DNA from: CAYHXN01 sp964360605
Lineage (GTDB): Bacteria; Patescibacteriota; Minisyncoccia; UBA6257; WO2-44-18
Length of the DNA: 5,394 bases
Reading direction: 5' to 3'
Assembly (NCBI GenBank): GCA_964360605.1
Contig: CAYHXN010000026.1
Location: forward strand, 1-5,394
Of the stretch, positions 1-5,353 are shown piece after piece. The notes under the pieces were generated by a model. That model did not search any database. It was not told where the DNA came from and worked only from the letters and a program-made list of their open reading frames with translations. A program made the position numbers and the translations under genes. The stretch's first letter is position 1, and every line of letters begins with the position of its first letter.

Positions 1-1127
1 TCTTAAAGAGTAATGACGAAAAGGTGTTTGCGATTAACGCGAAAGGCGATATTGAGACCAAAGGAGTTTTGAGAATTAAAAATAATTCTTTTGCCGGCAG
101 TATTAAAATTAACGAACAAGGATTGGCAGAAATAAAGTTTGATTATCCGTTAGGCACCGGCAAACCGAGTATTCAGCTTACCGTTGAAGACGAAAGCGAG
201 GATTTAGTGCTGGCAAAAATTATTTCACTGTTTACAGACGAAGCAAATAATTACACCGGATTTAGGATTAAAGCCGCCAAAGTCCCAAGCGGAGAACCGG
301 CCGCAAGTTCAATAGTTCATTATTTCGTTGTTGCTAAACAAGATAGTTACCAAACCGCTTCAGCGACGCCGATTATAGTTAGCGACGAACCGGTAGAACC
401 AGTTCAAATAAACGTTCTTGAAAAACCAGGCGGCGAACCAGTCGTTAGCGTAATAGAAAATCAGCAACAAGAGACCACCGCCAAGGCGGGGCAGGCAAAC
501 AGCTCTGCGACAAGCTCAGAGGATAGCGCGGTTCCCGACCAAAGTGGAGGGACTACCTTAGACACAAGTCCACCTATTATAGAAATCCAAGGCAACAACC
601 CAGCTAGAATTGAGGTTAACTCCCGCTACACAGATGTAGGCGTAATAGTTACGGACAACATAGACCAAAACATCGGATACACAATAACCTTAGATAATGG
701 AGAAGAGAAACCCTTCGGAACCTCCGTAGAGATAGATACCTCCGTAATCGGCACACATACTATTATATATAGAGCTACCGATCAAGCTGGAAATAAAGCT
801 GAAGCTACCCGGACTGTAGAGATATATGACTCCCAGAACGAGTTCGGTACGGGGCAAGCAGGAATTACGAATAATGAATCAGAGACGGCAACAACAACCG
901 AACAGACCACGCAGACAAACGATACTACGATTACCGAACAACCGCCGGTAAATTCTGAACCGAGTGAAACGGGTCCTGAACCCGCCCCGCCAACAGCCGA
1001 GTCTACTGAAGGAACAAGTCCTGTTGCTGAAGAATCCCCAACGATTGAACCGGTTTCAGAACCACAACCGGAGCCACAATCTACAGAAACAACAACTGAA
1101 CCGCCGCCGGAGGAACCAGTACCCTAA
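1..1127 (+). CDS. Secreted/surface beta-rich protein with Ig-like (DUF5011/HYR-type) domain and Pro/Glu/Thr-rich tail, 5'-partial
   Basis: The frame is open to the left edge (first full codon at position 3), so the N-terminus and any signal peptide lie outside the window; the GTG at 24 is only an internal candidate. Residues below are counted from that GTG. Residues 1-125 are beta-rich and begin FAINAKGDIETKGVLRI, a pattern I associate with tail-fibre-like repeats in CPR surface proteins. Residues 180-268 resemble a bacterial Ig-like domain of the DUF5011/HYR type: they start DTSPPIIEI, contain YTDVGVIVTDN, and end with GTHTIIYRATDQAGNKAEA. A low-complexity tail rich in Pro, Glu, Thr and Ser follows, about residues 275-367. 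It has no LPxTG motif and no terminal membrane helix, so the anchoring mode is unclear. The likely role is extracellular or cell-surface structure or adhesion (inferred). The stop overlaps the next start by one base. Ile codon use shifts within the Ig-like domain, perhaps from domain shuffling. Confidence 0.75.
   Translation, partial: LKSNDEKVFAINAKGDIETKGVLRIKNNSFAGSIKINEQGLAEIKFDYPLGTGKPSIQLTVEDESEDLVLAKIISLFTDEANNYTGFRIKAAKVPSGEPAASSIVHYFVVAKQDSYQTASATPIIVSDEPVEPVQINVLEKPGGEPVVSVIENQQQETTAKAGQANSSATSSEDSAVPDQSGGTTLDTSPPIIEIQGNNPARIEVNSRYTDVGVIVTDNIDQNIGYTITLDNGEEKPFGTSVEIDTSVIGTHTIIYRATDQAGNKAEATRTVEIYDSQNEFGTGQAGITNNESETATTTEQTTQTNDTTITEQPPVNSEPSETGPEPAPPTAESTEGTSPVAEESPTIEPVSEPQPEPQSTETTTEPPPEEPVP
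1109..1113 (+). promoter_or_regulatory. Shine-Dalgarno GGAGG for the nucleotidyltransferase gene
   Basis: GGAGG, followed by AA, lies 13 bases before the ATG at 1127, inside the last codons of the upstream gene. The spacing is longer than ideal. It is the only strong Shine-Dalgarno match before any start in the window. Together with the TAATG overlap it supports the 1127 start and translational coupling. Confidence 0.5.
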
Positions 1128-1927
1128 TGGACTTCGTACTTTTTGATCAAAAATGGATAAAATTTTTGCGGCGGATTTGGATTTTTAAATTTATACCGTT
1201 CGTGGATTTTTCGTTAGCGGCGGGGTCAATGGCGATGGGGAACGTCCGGTCAGAATCGGATTTTGACGTGATTATTGGCGCGCGCTCCGGCCGAATTTTT
1301 ACGGCAAGATTTTTCTCGGTCTTAGCTTTTGGTTTATTTGGGTGGCGTCGCAAAAAATGGCACGGTCAAGCAAAATTGAAGATTTCCCGCCACCGATTCA
1401 ATAATTTTTCAGAAGACGGGATCCCGCTAGCGGCGGGAAAAGTTTCAAGCGTTAGGGACAAGGTTTGCTTGAACCATTTTATAACAGAAAAATCCTATCG
1501 GCTTGCGGAGCCCCACAACGAATACTGGCAGGAGCTTTATAGGAATTTGGTCCCAATTTATGGAGAACAAGCAAAAATCCAGCAATTTTGGCAAGCTAAT
1601 CTAGAATGGGTTACTGATCCAAATTTCCACTACAAGTATGAAAACTTCCATTATAAAAGCTATAGCTTTTATAATGGAAGTTTTCGCTCGTCCCAAGACG
1701 ACCTCCGCTATATATATAGGAAGCCGTCTGTATTAACTAAGGTGGCCAAGGCTATTTTAGAAGGCAAAGTGGGGGATTGGCTTGAATCAATTTTGAAGCG
1801 GATTCAAGTTAAAAAAATAGAATCAGGGTTAGCCAAACAATCCGGTTATAAACCGCGCATCGTTTACACCGATCAGGAACTGGAATTTCATCCTGACACC
1901 CGCCGCATAGAAGATTTTTTGAAATAA
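1127..1927 (+). CDS. Nucleotidyltransferase-fold protein (pol beta/MNT superfamily)
   Basis: This 266-residue protein carries the superfamily signature near its N-terminus: G33-S34, then G38, then S44-D45-F46-D47 followed by VIIG. This matches the GS...G...SDxD pattern in which the two Asp residues bind the catalytic metals. The third acidic residue of active members is not obvious; the later beta-like segment VCLNHFI has no acid where one might be expected. Activity and substrate therefore cannot be named. The rest is basic and aromatic, with no membrane segment that I would trust. The ATG overlaps the previous stop (TAATG), which suggests coupled translation with the surface-protein gene. 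Codons 172-187 are built from a 46-bp perfect palindrome, described separately. A palindrome with a T-tract follows the stop. The fold is fairly certain; the function is unknown. Confidence 0.75.
   Translation: MDFVLFDQKWIKFLRRIWIFKFIPFVDFSLAAGSMAMGNVRSESDFDVIIGARSGRIFTARFFSVLAFGLFGWRRKKWHGQAKLKISRHRFNNFSEDGIPLAAGKVSSVRDKVCLNHFITEKSYRLAEPHNEYWQELYRNLVPIYGEQAKIQQFWQANLEWVTDPNFHYKYENFHYKSYSFYNGSFRSSQDDLRYIYRKPSVLTKVAKAILEGKVGDWLESILKRIQVKKIESGLAKQSGYKPRIVYTDQELEFHPDTRRIEDFLK
1640..1685. repeat. Dispersed palindrome, copy 1 (46 bp, perfect, inside a coding sequence)
   Basis: This is a perfect 46-bp inverted repeat with no spacer, centred between 1662 and 1663. The centre is AGCTATAGCT and each side continues to TATAATGG read outwards, then to outer arms GAAAACTT and AAGTTTTC. 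It differs from copies 2 and 3 at the two base pairs next to the centre: TT replaces GG on the right arm and AA replaces CC on the left, so pairing is kept. It lies in frame in the nucleotidyltransferase gene and encodes ENFHYKSYSFYNGSF, without breaking the frame. Confidence 0.9.
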
Positions 1928-1963
1928 ACGTTACCCGCTTACATCCAACTTATATCCAATATT

Positions 1964-2009
1964 AAATCTCCCCATTATACCAGCTATAGCTGGTATAATG
2001 GGGAGATTT
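1964..2009. repeat. Dispersed palindrome, copy 2 (46 bp, perfect)
   Basis: This is a perfect 46-bp inverted repeat centred between 1986 and 1987. Its inner 30 bp (1972-2001) are identical to copy 3. The right half of that core reads TAGCTGGTATAATGG. Its outer 8-base arms are AAATCTCC and GGAGATTT, unlike those of copy 1 but again fully complementary to each other. It lies between the convergent nucleotidyltransferase and PaaX/Cas2-like genes. Confidence 0.95.
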
Positions 2010-2013
2010 TTTT
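1964..2013 (+). terminator. Probable Rho-independent terminator formed by palindrome copy 2
   Basis: The palindrome would fold in RNA into a very long hairpin, and its right arm runs into seven T residues (2007-2013). This lies 36 bases after the stop of the nucleotidyltransferase gene at 1927. On the minus strand the same hairpin follows the stop of the PaaX/Cas2-like gene but has only a short, interrupted T-tract, so termination in that direction is less certain. Confidence 0.65.
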
Positions 2014-2053
2014 GGAGCCAGAATTATAGTTAAAATTAAATTAGAATCGGAAA

Positions 2054-2623
2054 TTACATTTCGAACCAATCTTTAATCTCTTTTTCTTTTGGTGTATTCG
2101 GCACTTCCAAGTAGAAGATGTTTTTGTCTAGGTTTAAATCAAATACTGCGCAAAGAAACTCTATTTGTGGTAAGCAATCATAGGCGGAAACCCAAAGACT
2201 TTTTTGGAGACGAAAAAGTCCCAAATCTCGCAATTTTACGTTAAAAGCATCACGCGCCTTCTTTTTATGTTCTGGGATATCATACAAAATAAGCCGCCAT
2301 TTTTTATCCCATATTTTGGGTTTATTAATTTTTATTTCATCAAGATTGTATTGCCTAACCAAAATTTTGCCTTGGTGGGTAAGTTCTATTTTGACTGTTC
2401 CATCTTGTTGTTCTGTGAAAGAGACTATTTTACGTTTTTGAAGTTCGCGTAACCTTTCGGCGCGTTTCCAAGCGGTCTTTTTGACCTTATCTTTAAACCA
2501 TTTTCTTAGGAAACCACTGAGGAAATATGGAGATGTTGCAGCAATAATAAAACAACCCGCTTTCAGTAAAGCTAATAAAATTTCTTTTGTAGTATTATCT
2601 CTTTTTACTAACCCCCTTGGCAT
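2054..2623 (-). CDS. PaaX-like protein: winged-helix domain plus Cas2-like ferredoxin domain
   Basis: This 189-residue protein has an N-terminal region typical of PaaX-type winged helices, with a hydrophobic helix near 15-35 and a basic helix-turn-helix-like stretch at about 40-90 (WKRAERLRELQKRKIV, then LTHQGKILV). The C-terminal part begins with W105-D106-K107-K108-W109-R110-LILYDIPE. It has the first strand and Asp (D115) of the Cas2/PaaX-C fold, followed by a helix and LGLFRLQKSLWVSAYDC. Such proteins are often labelled Cas2, but no cas1, other cas gene or CRISPR array is present here. A role as a DNA-binding regulator or nucleic-acid enzyme is an inference. The start is the first ATG after an in-frame TAA in the leader. 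There is no clear Shine-Dalgarno site. Palindromes lie on both sides: copy 2 ends 44 bases beyond the stop, and copy 3 begins 27 bases before the start and contains a likely promoter. Confidence 0.82.
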   Translation of the reverse strand: MPRGLVKRDNTTKEILLALLKAGCFIIAATSPYFLSGFLRKWFKDKVKKTAWKRAERLRELQKRKIVSFTEQQDGTVKIELTHQGKILVRQYNLDEIKINKPKIWDKKWRLILYDIPEHKKKARDAFNVKLRDLGLFRLQKSLWVSAYDCLPQIEFLCAVFDLNLDKNIFYLEVPNTPKEKEIKDWFEM

Positions 2624-2652
2624 AATCTTTAGACTTAATATTTAATTTACCC

Positions 2653-2661
2653 ATTATACCA
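2653..2661 (-). promoter_or_regulatory. Predicted extended -10 promoter for the PaaX/Cas2-like gene, within palindrome copy 3
   Basis: On the minus strand this reads TGGTATAAT, an exact TGnTATAAT extended -10. Transcription would begin near 2646, giving a leader of about 22 bases before the ATG at 2623. No TTGACA-like -35 lies at the usual distance. The symmetry of the palindrome creates the same motif on the plus strand at 2670-2678, facing the gene at 2783. Confidence 0.45.
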
Positions 2662-2669
2662 GCTATAGC

Positions 2670-2678
2670 TGGTATAAT
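2670..2678 (+). promoter_or_regulatory. Predicted extended -10 on the plus strand, within palindrome copy 3
   Basis: TGGTATAAT matches TGnTATAAT exactly and faces the gene that starts at 2783, which would give a leader of about 98 bases. No -35 match is seen. The motif is a by-product of the palindrome and may not be used; a TTGACA at 2723-2728 is another candidate but lacks a good -10. Confidence 0.3.
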
Positions 2679-2679
2679 G

Positions 2680-2701
2680 GAAGTTGAAACGAAGTTGCAA
2701 C
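2680..2701 (+). repeat. Short tandem repeat, 11 bp x 2
   Basis: GAAGTTGAAAC is followed directly by GAAGTTGCAAC (10 of 11 bases equal), and a third partial GAAGTTT occurs at 2710-2716. The repeat abuts the right edge of palindrome copy 3 and shares its first bases with the outer arm of copy 1. Confidence 0.6.
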
Positions 2702-2782
2702 ATTGTTTAGAAGTTTATGCATTTGACAGCTGACCTCCGAAGATTAAAAATTAAATAAGAAGTTCTTTAAAACGAGTGGCGA

Positions 2783-3265
2783 GTGGGAGTTCCGCGAGAG
2801 CCGGATATTCATGAACAGTATGTAGATAAAGCGCTCCAACTTGCATTAACAAGAAGCGATATCCCGCTTCTAGCGCAACAGTATTACCATGCAATTCCCA
2901 ACGGGGATATGGATGCCGGTGGACTTGATTTTGTATTACCGCTAAACACCGGCTTAGGAGTGCTTTTACAAGTCAAAGCTGGAAGAGAAACAGTCGGAGT
3001 TCTCCTAAAAGACGGCTATATTGACTTTGAGAATTCACCGGCGCGGTTAACGCGGAAAGTTTCTAAAAGAATGGCAAGAAAGGCGGCTGTTCATCAAAAA
3101 AAACATCCCGGTGTAAAGGCAATGCTATTTGTTGCTCAACCAAAAGATTCATCCGAAGAGTCGCTGAGTGAGTGTCTGGATAATATTATTAGAGAAATTA
3201 AAGCTATCACCGAGGAAATGATCCAGTACACTTGTCACGAATACAAACAATATAAAAATCCATAA
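2783..3265 (+). CDS. Small PD-(D/E)xK-fold nuclease-like protein (hypothetical)
   Basis: This 160-residue protein starts at GTG 2783, just downstream of an in-frame TAA at 2768; no ATG is available before the conserved-looking region, and no convincing Shine-Dalgarno site is seen. The central segment, about residues 40-68, reads NGDMDAGGLDFVLPL, then GLGVLLQVKAG. An Asp in a strand-like G-L-D-F-V followed some 13 residues later by Q-V-K fits the PD-(D/E)xK nuclease fold, in the variant where Gln replaces the second acid, as in Mrr-type QxK sites. After it come a basic helix (RLTRKVSKRMARKAAVHQKK), a HPGVKAMLFVA strand, and an acidic C-terminal helix. There is no signal peptide or membrane segment. 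Function is unknown: a nuclease, or an inactive relative, is the best guess. It is a single-gene unit, divergent from the PaaX/Cas2-like gene and followed by a terminator. Confidence 0.7.
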   Translation: MGVPREPDIHEQYVDKALQLALTRSDIPLLAQQYYHAIPNGDMDAGGLDFVLPLNTGLGVLLQVKAGRETVGVLLKDGYIDFENSPARLTRKVSKRMARKAAVHQKKHPGVKAMLFVAQPKDSSEESLSECLDNIIREIKAITEEMIQYTCHEYKQYKNP

Positions 3266-3277
3266 ACTAAAGAAATG

Positions 3278-3300
3278 ATCCCGCCAACGGCGGGGTTTTT
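3278..3300 (+). terminator. Rho-independent terminator
   Basis: CCCGCC (3280-3285), loop AAC, GGCGGG (3289-3294), then GTTTTT. The stem has six strong pairs and can extend with a G-U and an A-T pair. It lies 12 bases after the stop at 3265 and separates the nuclease-like gene from the groESL promoter. Confidence 0.85.
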
Positions 3301-3308
3301 AATTAGGG

Positions 3309-3338
3309 TTGACACTTTAGCACTCAATGCATTAGACT
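3309..3338 (+). promoter_or_regulatory. Predicted sigma-70-type promoter of groESL
   Basis: A perfect -35 TTGACA occupies 3309-3314. The best -10 is TAGACT at 3333-3338, a 4 of 6 match to TATAAT at 18-bp spacing. A start 6-8 bases further would fall on or beside the groES ATG at 3345. The spacer and -10 lie inside the CIRCE element, so a bound repressor would block the polymerase. Confidence 0.55.
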
Positions 3339-3343
3339 GCTAA
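3317..3343 (+). promoter_or_regulatory. CIRCE operator (HrcA binding site)
   Basis: TTAGCACTC, nine bases, then GACTGCTAA. The consensus is TTAGCACTC-N9-GAGTGCTAA, so there is one mismatch (C for G at 3337), in the right arm. CIRCE is the known operator of the heat-shock repressor HrcA and is typical for groESL. No hrcA gene is in the window. The element ends one base before the groES start codon. Confidence 0.93.
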
Positions 3344-3344
3344 C

Positions 3345-3635
3345 ATGAATCTTAAACCACTATCTAATCATTTATTCATAGAACCGGTTGCGGAAAACAA
3401 AACCACGAAGTCTGGTATCGTTCTTCCGGATTCGGCTGAAAAAGAGAAGCCGATTAAAGGCAGGGTCATAGCAATTGGTTCCGGTAAAATGAATGAAAAA
3501 GGGGAACGCTTGCCGATGTCGGTAAAAGTCGGCGACACGGTGTTATTTAAAAAATACGGTCCTGACGAGATTGAAATTGACGGCAAAAAATTATTGGTCG
3601 GGACGGAGGACGATATATTAGCAATTATTGACTAG
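3345..3635 (+). CDS. groES: Co-chaperonin GroES (Cpn10)
   Basis: This protein forms the heptameric lid that caps the GroEL folding chamber in the cytoplasm and triggers release of substrate into it. Its 96 residues match the usual family length. It starts MNLKPLSNHLFIEPV, like the standard N-terminal strand. The mobile loop is at about 17-34 (ENKTTKSGIVLPDSAEKE), with the GroEL-binding I25-V26-L27. GRVIAIGSGK, the segment KVGDTVLFKKYGPDEIEIDG and the ending EDDILAIID are all typical. The ATG sits one base after the CIRCE element, with no Shine-Dalgarno site and hardly any room for a leader, so translation from a leaderless mRNA is likely. It is the first gene of the groES-groEL operon; groEL follows after 55 bases without an evident promoter. 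Confidence 0.97.
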   Translation: MNLKPLSNHLFIEPVAENKTTKSGIVLPDSAEKEKPIKGRVIAIGSGKMNEKGERLPMSVKVGDTVLFKKYGPDEIEIDGKKLLVGTEDDILAIID

Positions 3636-3690
3636 TAAAAAGTAAAATGCGACATGGGTAATGAAAAAAATAGTATCTATGAACTAAATT

Positions 3691-5307
3691 ATGGCAAAAC
3701 AATTATTATTTAACGAAAAAGCGCGCGAGGCGCTCAAAAAGGGAATAGATAAATTGGCTCAAGCGGTAACAGTGACACTGGGGCCGCGCGGCCGCGCGGT
3801 TGTGATTGAAAAAGGATACGGTTCTCCGCAGGTAACTTTTGACGGAGTGACAGTCGCTAAAGAAATTGAACTGGAGGATAAATATGAAAATCTCGGCGCC
3901 GAACTTATTAAACAGGCAGCCGACAAAACCAATGACAACGTTGGCGACGGCACTACGACTTCTATTATACTTGCTCACGCGATTATAAATGAAAGCGAAA
4001 AAACTCTGCGAGAAAATCCGCACATCAATGTTATCCAACTCTCCGAGGATTTAAAGCAGGGAGCGGATAAAATTATAAAAAATCTGGAAAGCCAGCGGGA
4101 GCTTATCAACGATTCTAAAAAAATTGAAGAAGTCGCCGCTCTTTCCGCTAAAGATCAGAGTATTGGAAAACTCATCGCCGAAGTAATTTCTAAAGTCGGC
4201 AAAGAGGGCGTGGTTACCATTGAAGATTCCAACACCATTAGCAATTCACATGAAATTGTTGAGGGTATGCAATTTGACCGCGGCTATATTTCTCCGTATA
4301 TGGTTACCAATTCCGAAAAAATGGAGGCGGTTTTAGAAGAGCCTCACATTTTAGTAACCGATAAAAAGATTTCTTCTATTCAAGAAATTCTTCCGTTATT
4401 GGAAAAAGTGGTTCAGGGAGGCAAAAAAGAAATGGTGATTATCGCCGACGACGTGGATGGCGAAGCCCTCGCCACTTTGGTAGTGAACAAACTCCGTGGA
4501 ATTTTTACAGTTTTAGCGTTAAAAGCTCCGGGGTTTGGCGATCGGCGCAAAGAAATGCTTCAGGACATCGCGGTCGTTACCGGCGCGGAGTTTATTTCTG
4601 AAGATTTAGGAAAAAAACTAGATGCTGTCAGCGTTAACGATCTTGGAACGGCCCATCGGGTTGTATCTAATAAAGACAACACTACGATTGTCGGCGGCAA
4701 AGGTAAAAAAGAAGAAATTGCGAATCGCGTGGCGCAAATTAAAGCCCAATTAAAAAAAACCGATTCCGGTTTTGATAAAGAAAAATTACAAGAGCGGTTG
4801 GGCAAACTTTCTGGGGGTGTTGCCGTTATTAAAGTAGGCGCTCCGACAGAGTCTGCTCAAAAAGAATTGAAACAGCGCGTGGAAGACGCAGTATCGGCTA
4901 CTCGCGCGGCTATGGAAGAGGGGATTATTCCGGGCGGCGGAGTGGCTTTGTATCACGCCAGCGCGGAATTTCGAAGCGCTAAAGATGTCGCAGGAAAGAT
5001 TTTAGGCGCGGCTACAGAAGCTCCAATTCGGGCGATTATTGCTAACAGCGGATCTTCTGCGAAACAGATTTTAAGCGAACTTTCCGAGAAAGAGCCGTGG
5101 AAGGGATTTGATTCTAATAAGCAGGCAGTGGTTGATTTAAAGAAAGCCGGAATTATAGATCCTCTGAAAGTGACAAAAGTTGCTTTTGTGAATGCCTTGT
5201 CAGTCGCTTCCAATTACTTAACAATTGGCGCGGCAGTAACAGAAATTCCCAAGAAAGAAATTCCGGCGGCTCCGAATCCTGGGATGGGGATGGACGGAAT
5301 GATGTAG
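3691..5307 (+). CDS. groEL: Chaperonin GroEL (Cpn60)
   Basis: ATP-driven double-ring chaperonin that encloses and folds cytoplasmic proteins together with GroES. It is full length at 538 residues and reads through without interruption. The equatorial domain has VTLGPRGRAVVIEKGYGSP (28-46), the D51 nucleotide-site aspartate in TFDGVTVAKEI, and the GDGTTT motif (85-90, D86). The apical domain shows EGMQFDRGYISPYM (191-204) and KAPGFGDRRKEML. VEDAVSATRAAMEEGIIPGGG (397-417) supplies D399, the equivalent of catalytic D398 in E. coli. The C-terminus is a short Gly/Met-rich tail (PGMGMDGMM), less regular than the GGM repeats of E. coli. All catalytic residues are present, so it should be active. 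It is cotranscribed with groES from the CIRCE-controlled promoter. No Shine-Dalgarno site precedes the ATG; an eight-codon mini-frame ends three bases before it. Confidence 0.99.
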   Translation: MAKQLLFNEKAREALKKGIDKLAQAVTVTLGPRGRAVVIEKGYGSPQVTFDGVTVAKEIELEDKYENLGAELIKQAADKTNDNVGDGTTTSIILAHAIINESEKTLRENPHINVIQLSEDLKQGADKIIKNLESQRELINDSKKIEEVAALSAKDQSIGKLIAEVISKVGKEGVVTIEDSNTISNSHEIVEGMQFDRGYISPYMVTNSEKMEAVLEEPHILVTDKKISSIQEILPLLEKVVQGGKKEMVIIADDVDGEALATLVVNKLRGIFTVLALKAPGFGDRRKEMLQDIAVVTGAEFISEDLGKKLDAVSVNDLGTAHRVVSNKDNTTIVGGKGKKEEIANRVAQIKAQLKKTDSGFDKEKLQERLGKLSGGVAVIKVGAPTESAQKELKQRVEDAVSATRAAMEEGIIPGGGVALYHASAEFRSAKDVAGKILGAATEAPIRAIIANSGSSAKQILSELSEKEPWKGFDSNKQAVVDLKKAGIIDPLKVTKVAFVNALSVASNYLTIGAAVTEIPKKEIPAAPNPGMGMDGMM

Positions 5308-5353
5308 TTGAGAGGTTTATTTTAGTATCCTCGGGCAATCTTTTCGCATCACC

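Larger units (their letters stand above)
2651..2680. repeat. Dispersed palindrome, copy 3 (30 bp, perfect)
   Basis: This is a perfect 30-bp inverted repeat centred between 2665 and 2666, identical in sequence to the inner 30 bp of copy 2. Symmetry stops at its edges. The left edge carries an extra C as in copy 2, while the right edge continues AAGTT as in copy 1, so this copy combines flanks of the other two. It lies in the gap between the divergent genes at 2623 (minus) and 2783 (plus). Confidence 0.95.

Noticed and set aside
964..1146. 60-codon frame overlapping the end of the surface-protein gene
   Set aside because: It is a shifted reading of the repetitive Pro/Glu/Thr coding region and has no recognisable domain or ribosome site.
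1147..1353. 68-codon minus-strand frame inside the nucleotidyltransferase gene
   Set aside because: It runs antisense to the GS...SDFDV catalytic motif, which fixes the true strand.
2204..2452. 82-codon plus-strand frame inside the PaaX/Cas2-like gene
   Set aside because: It is the complement of a well-supported coding region and shows only Phe/Lys-rich sequence with no domain.
2054..2623. Naming the minus-strand gene cas2 and calling a CRISPR locus
   Set aside because: The protein has an N-terminal winged-helix region and twice the length of Cas2. There is no cas1, other cas gene or regularly spaced repeat array, and the three palindromes are not evenly spaced with short spacers.
2723..2756. 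TTGACA at 2723 as promoter for the gene at 2783
   Set aside because: The -35 is perfect, but at 16-18 bp there are only A-rich sequences with poor TATAAT match; TTAAAT lies 22 bp away, which is too far. It is kept only as a weak alternative.
3636..3690. Separate promoter for groEL in the groES-groEL gap
   Set aside because: No -35/-10 pair is visible in the 55 bases, and the operon arrangement with an upstream CIRCE explains expression.
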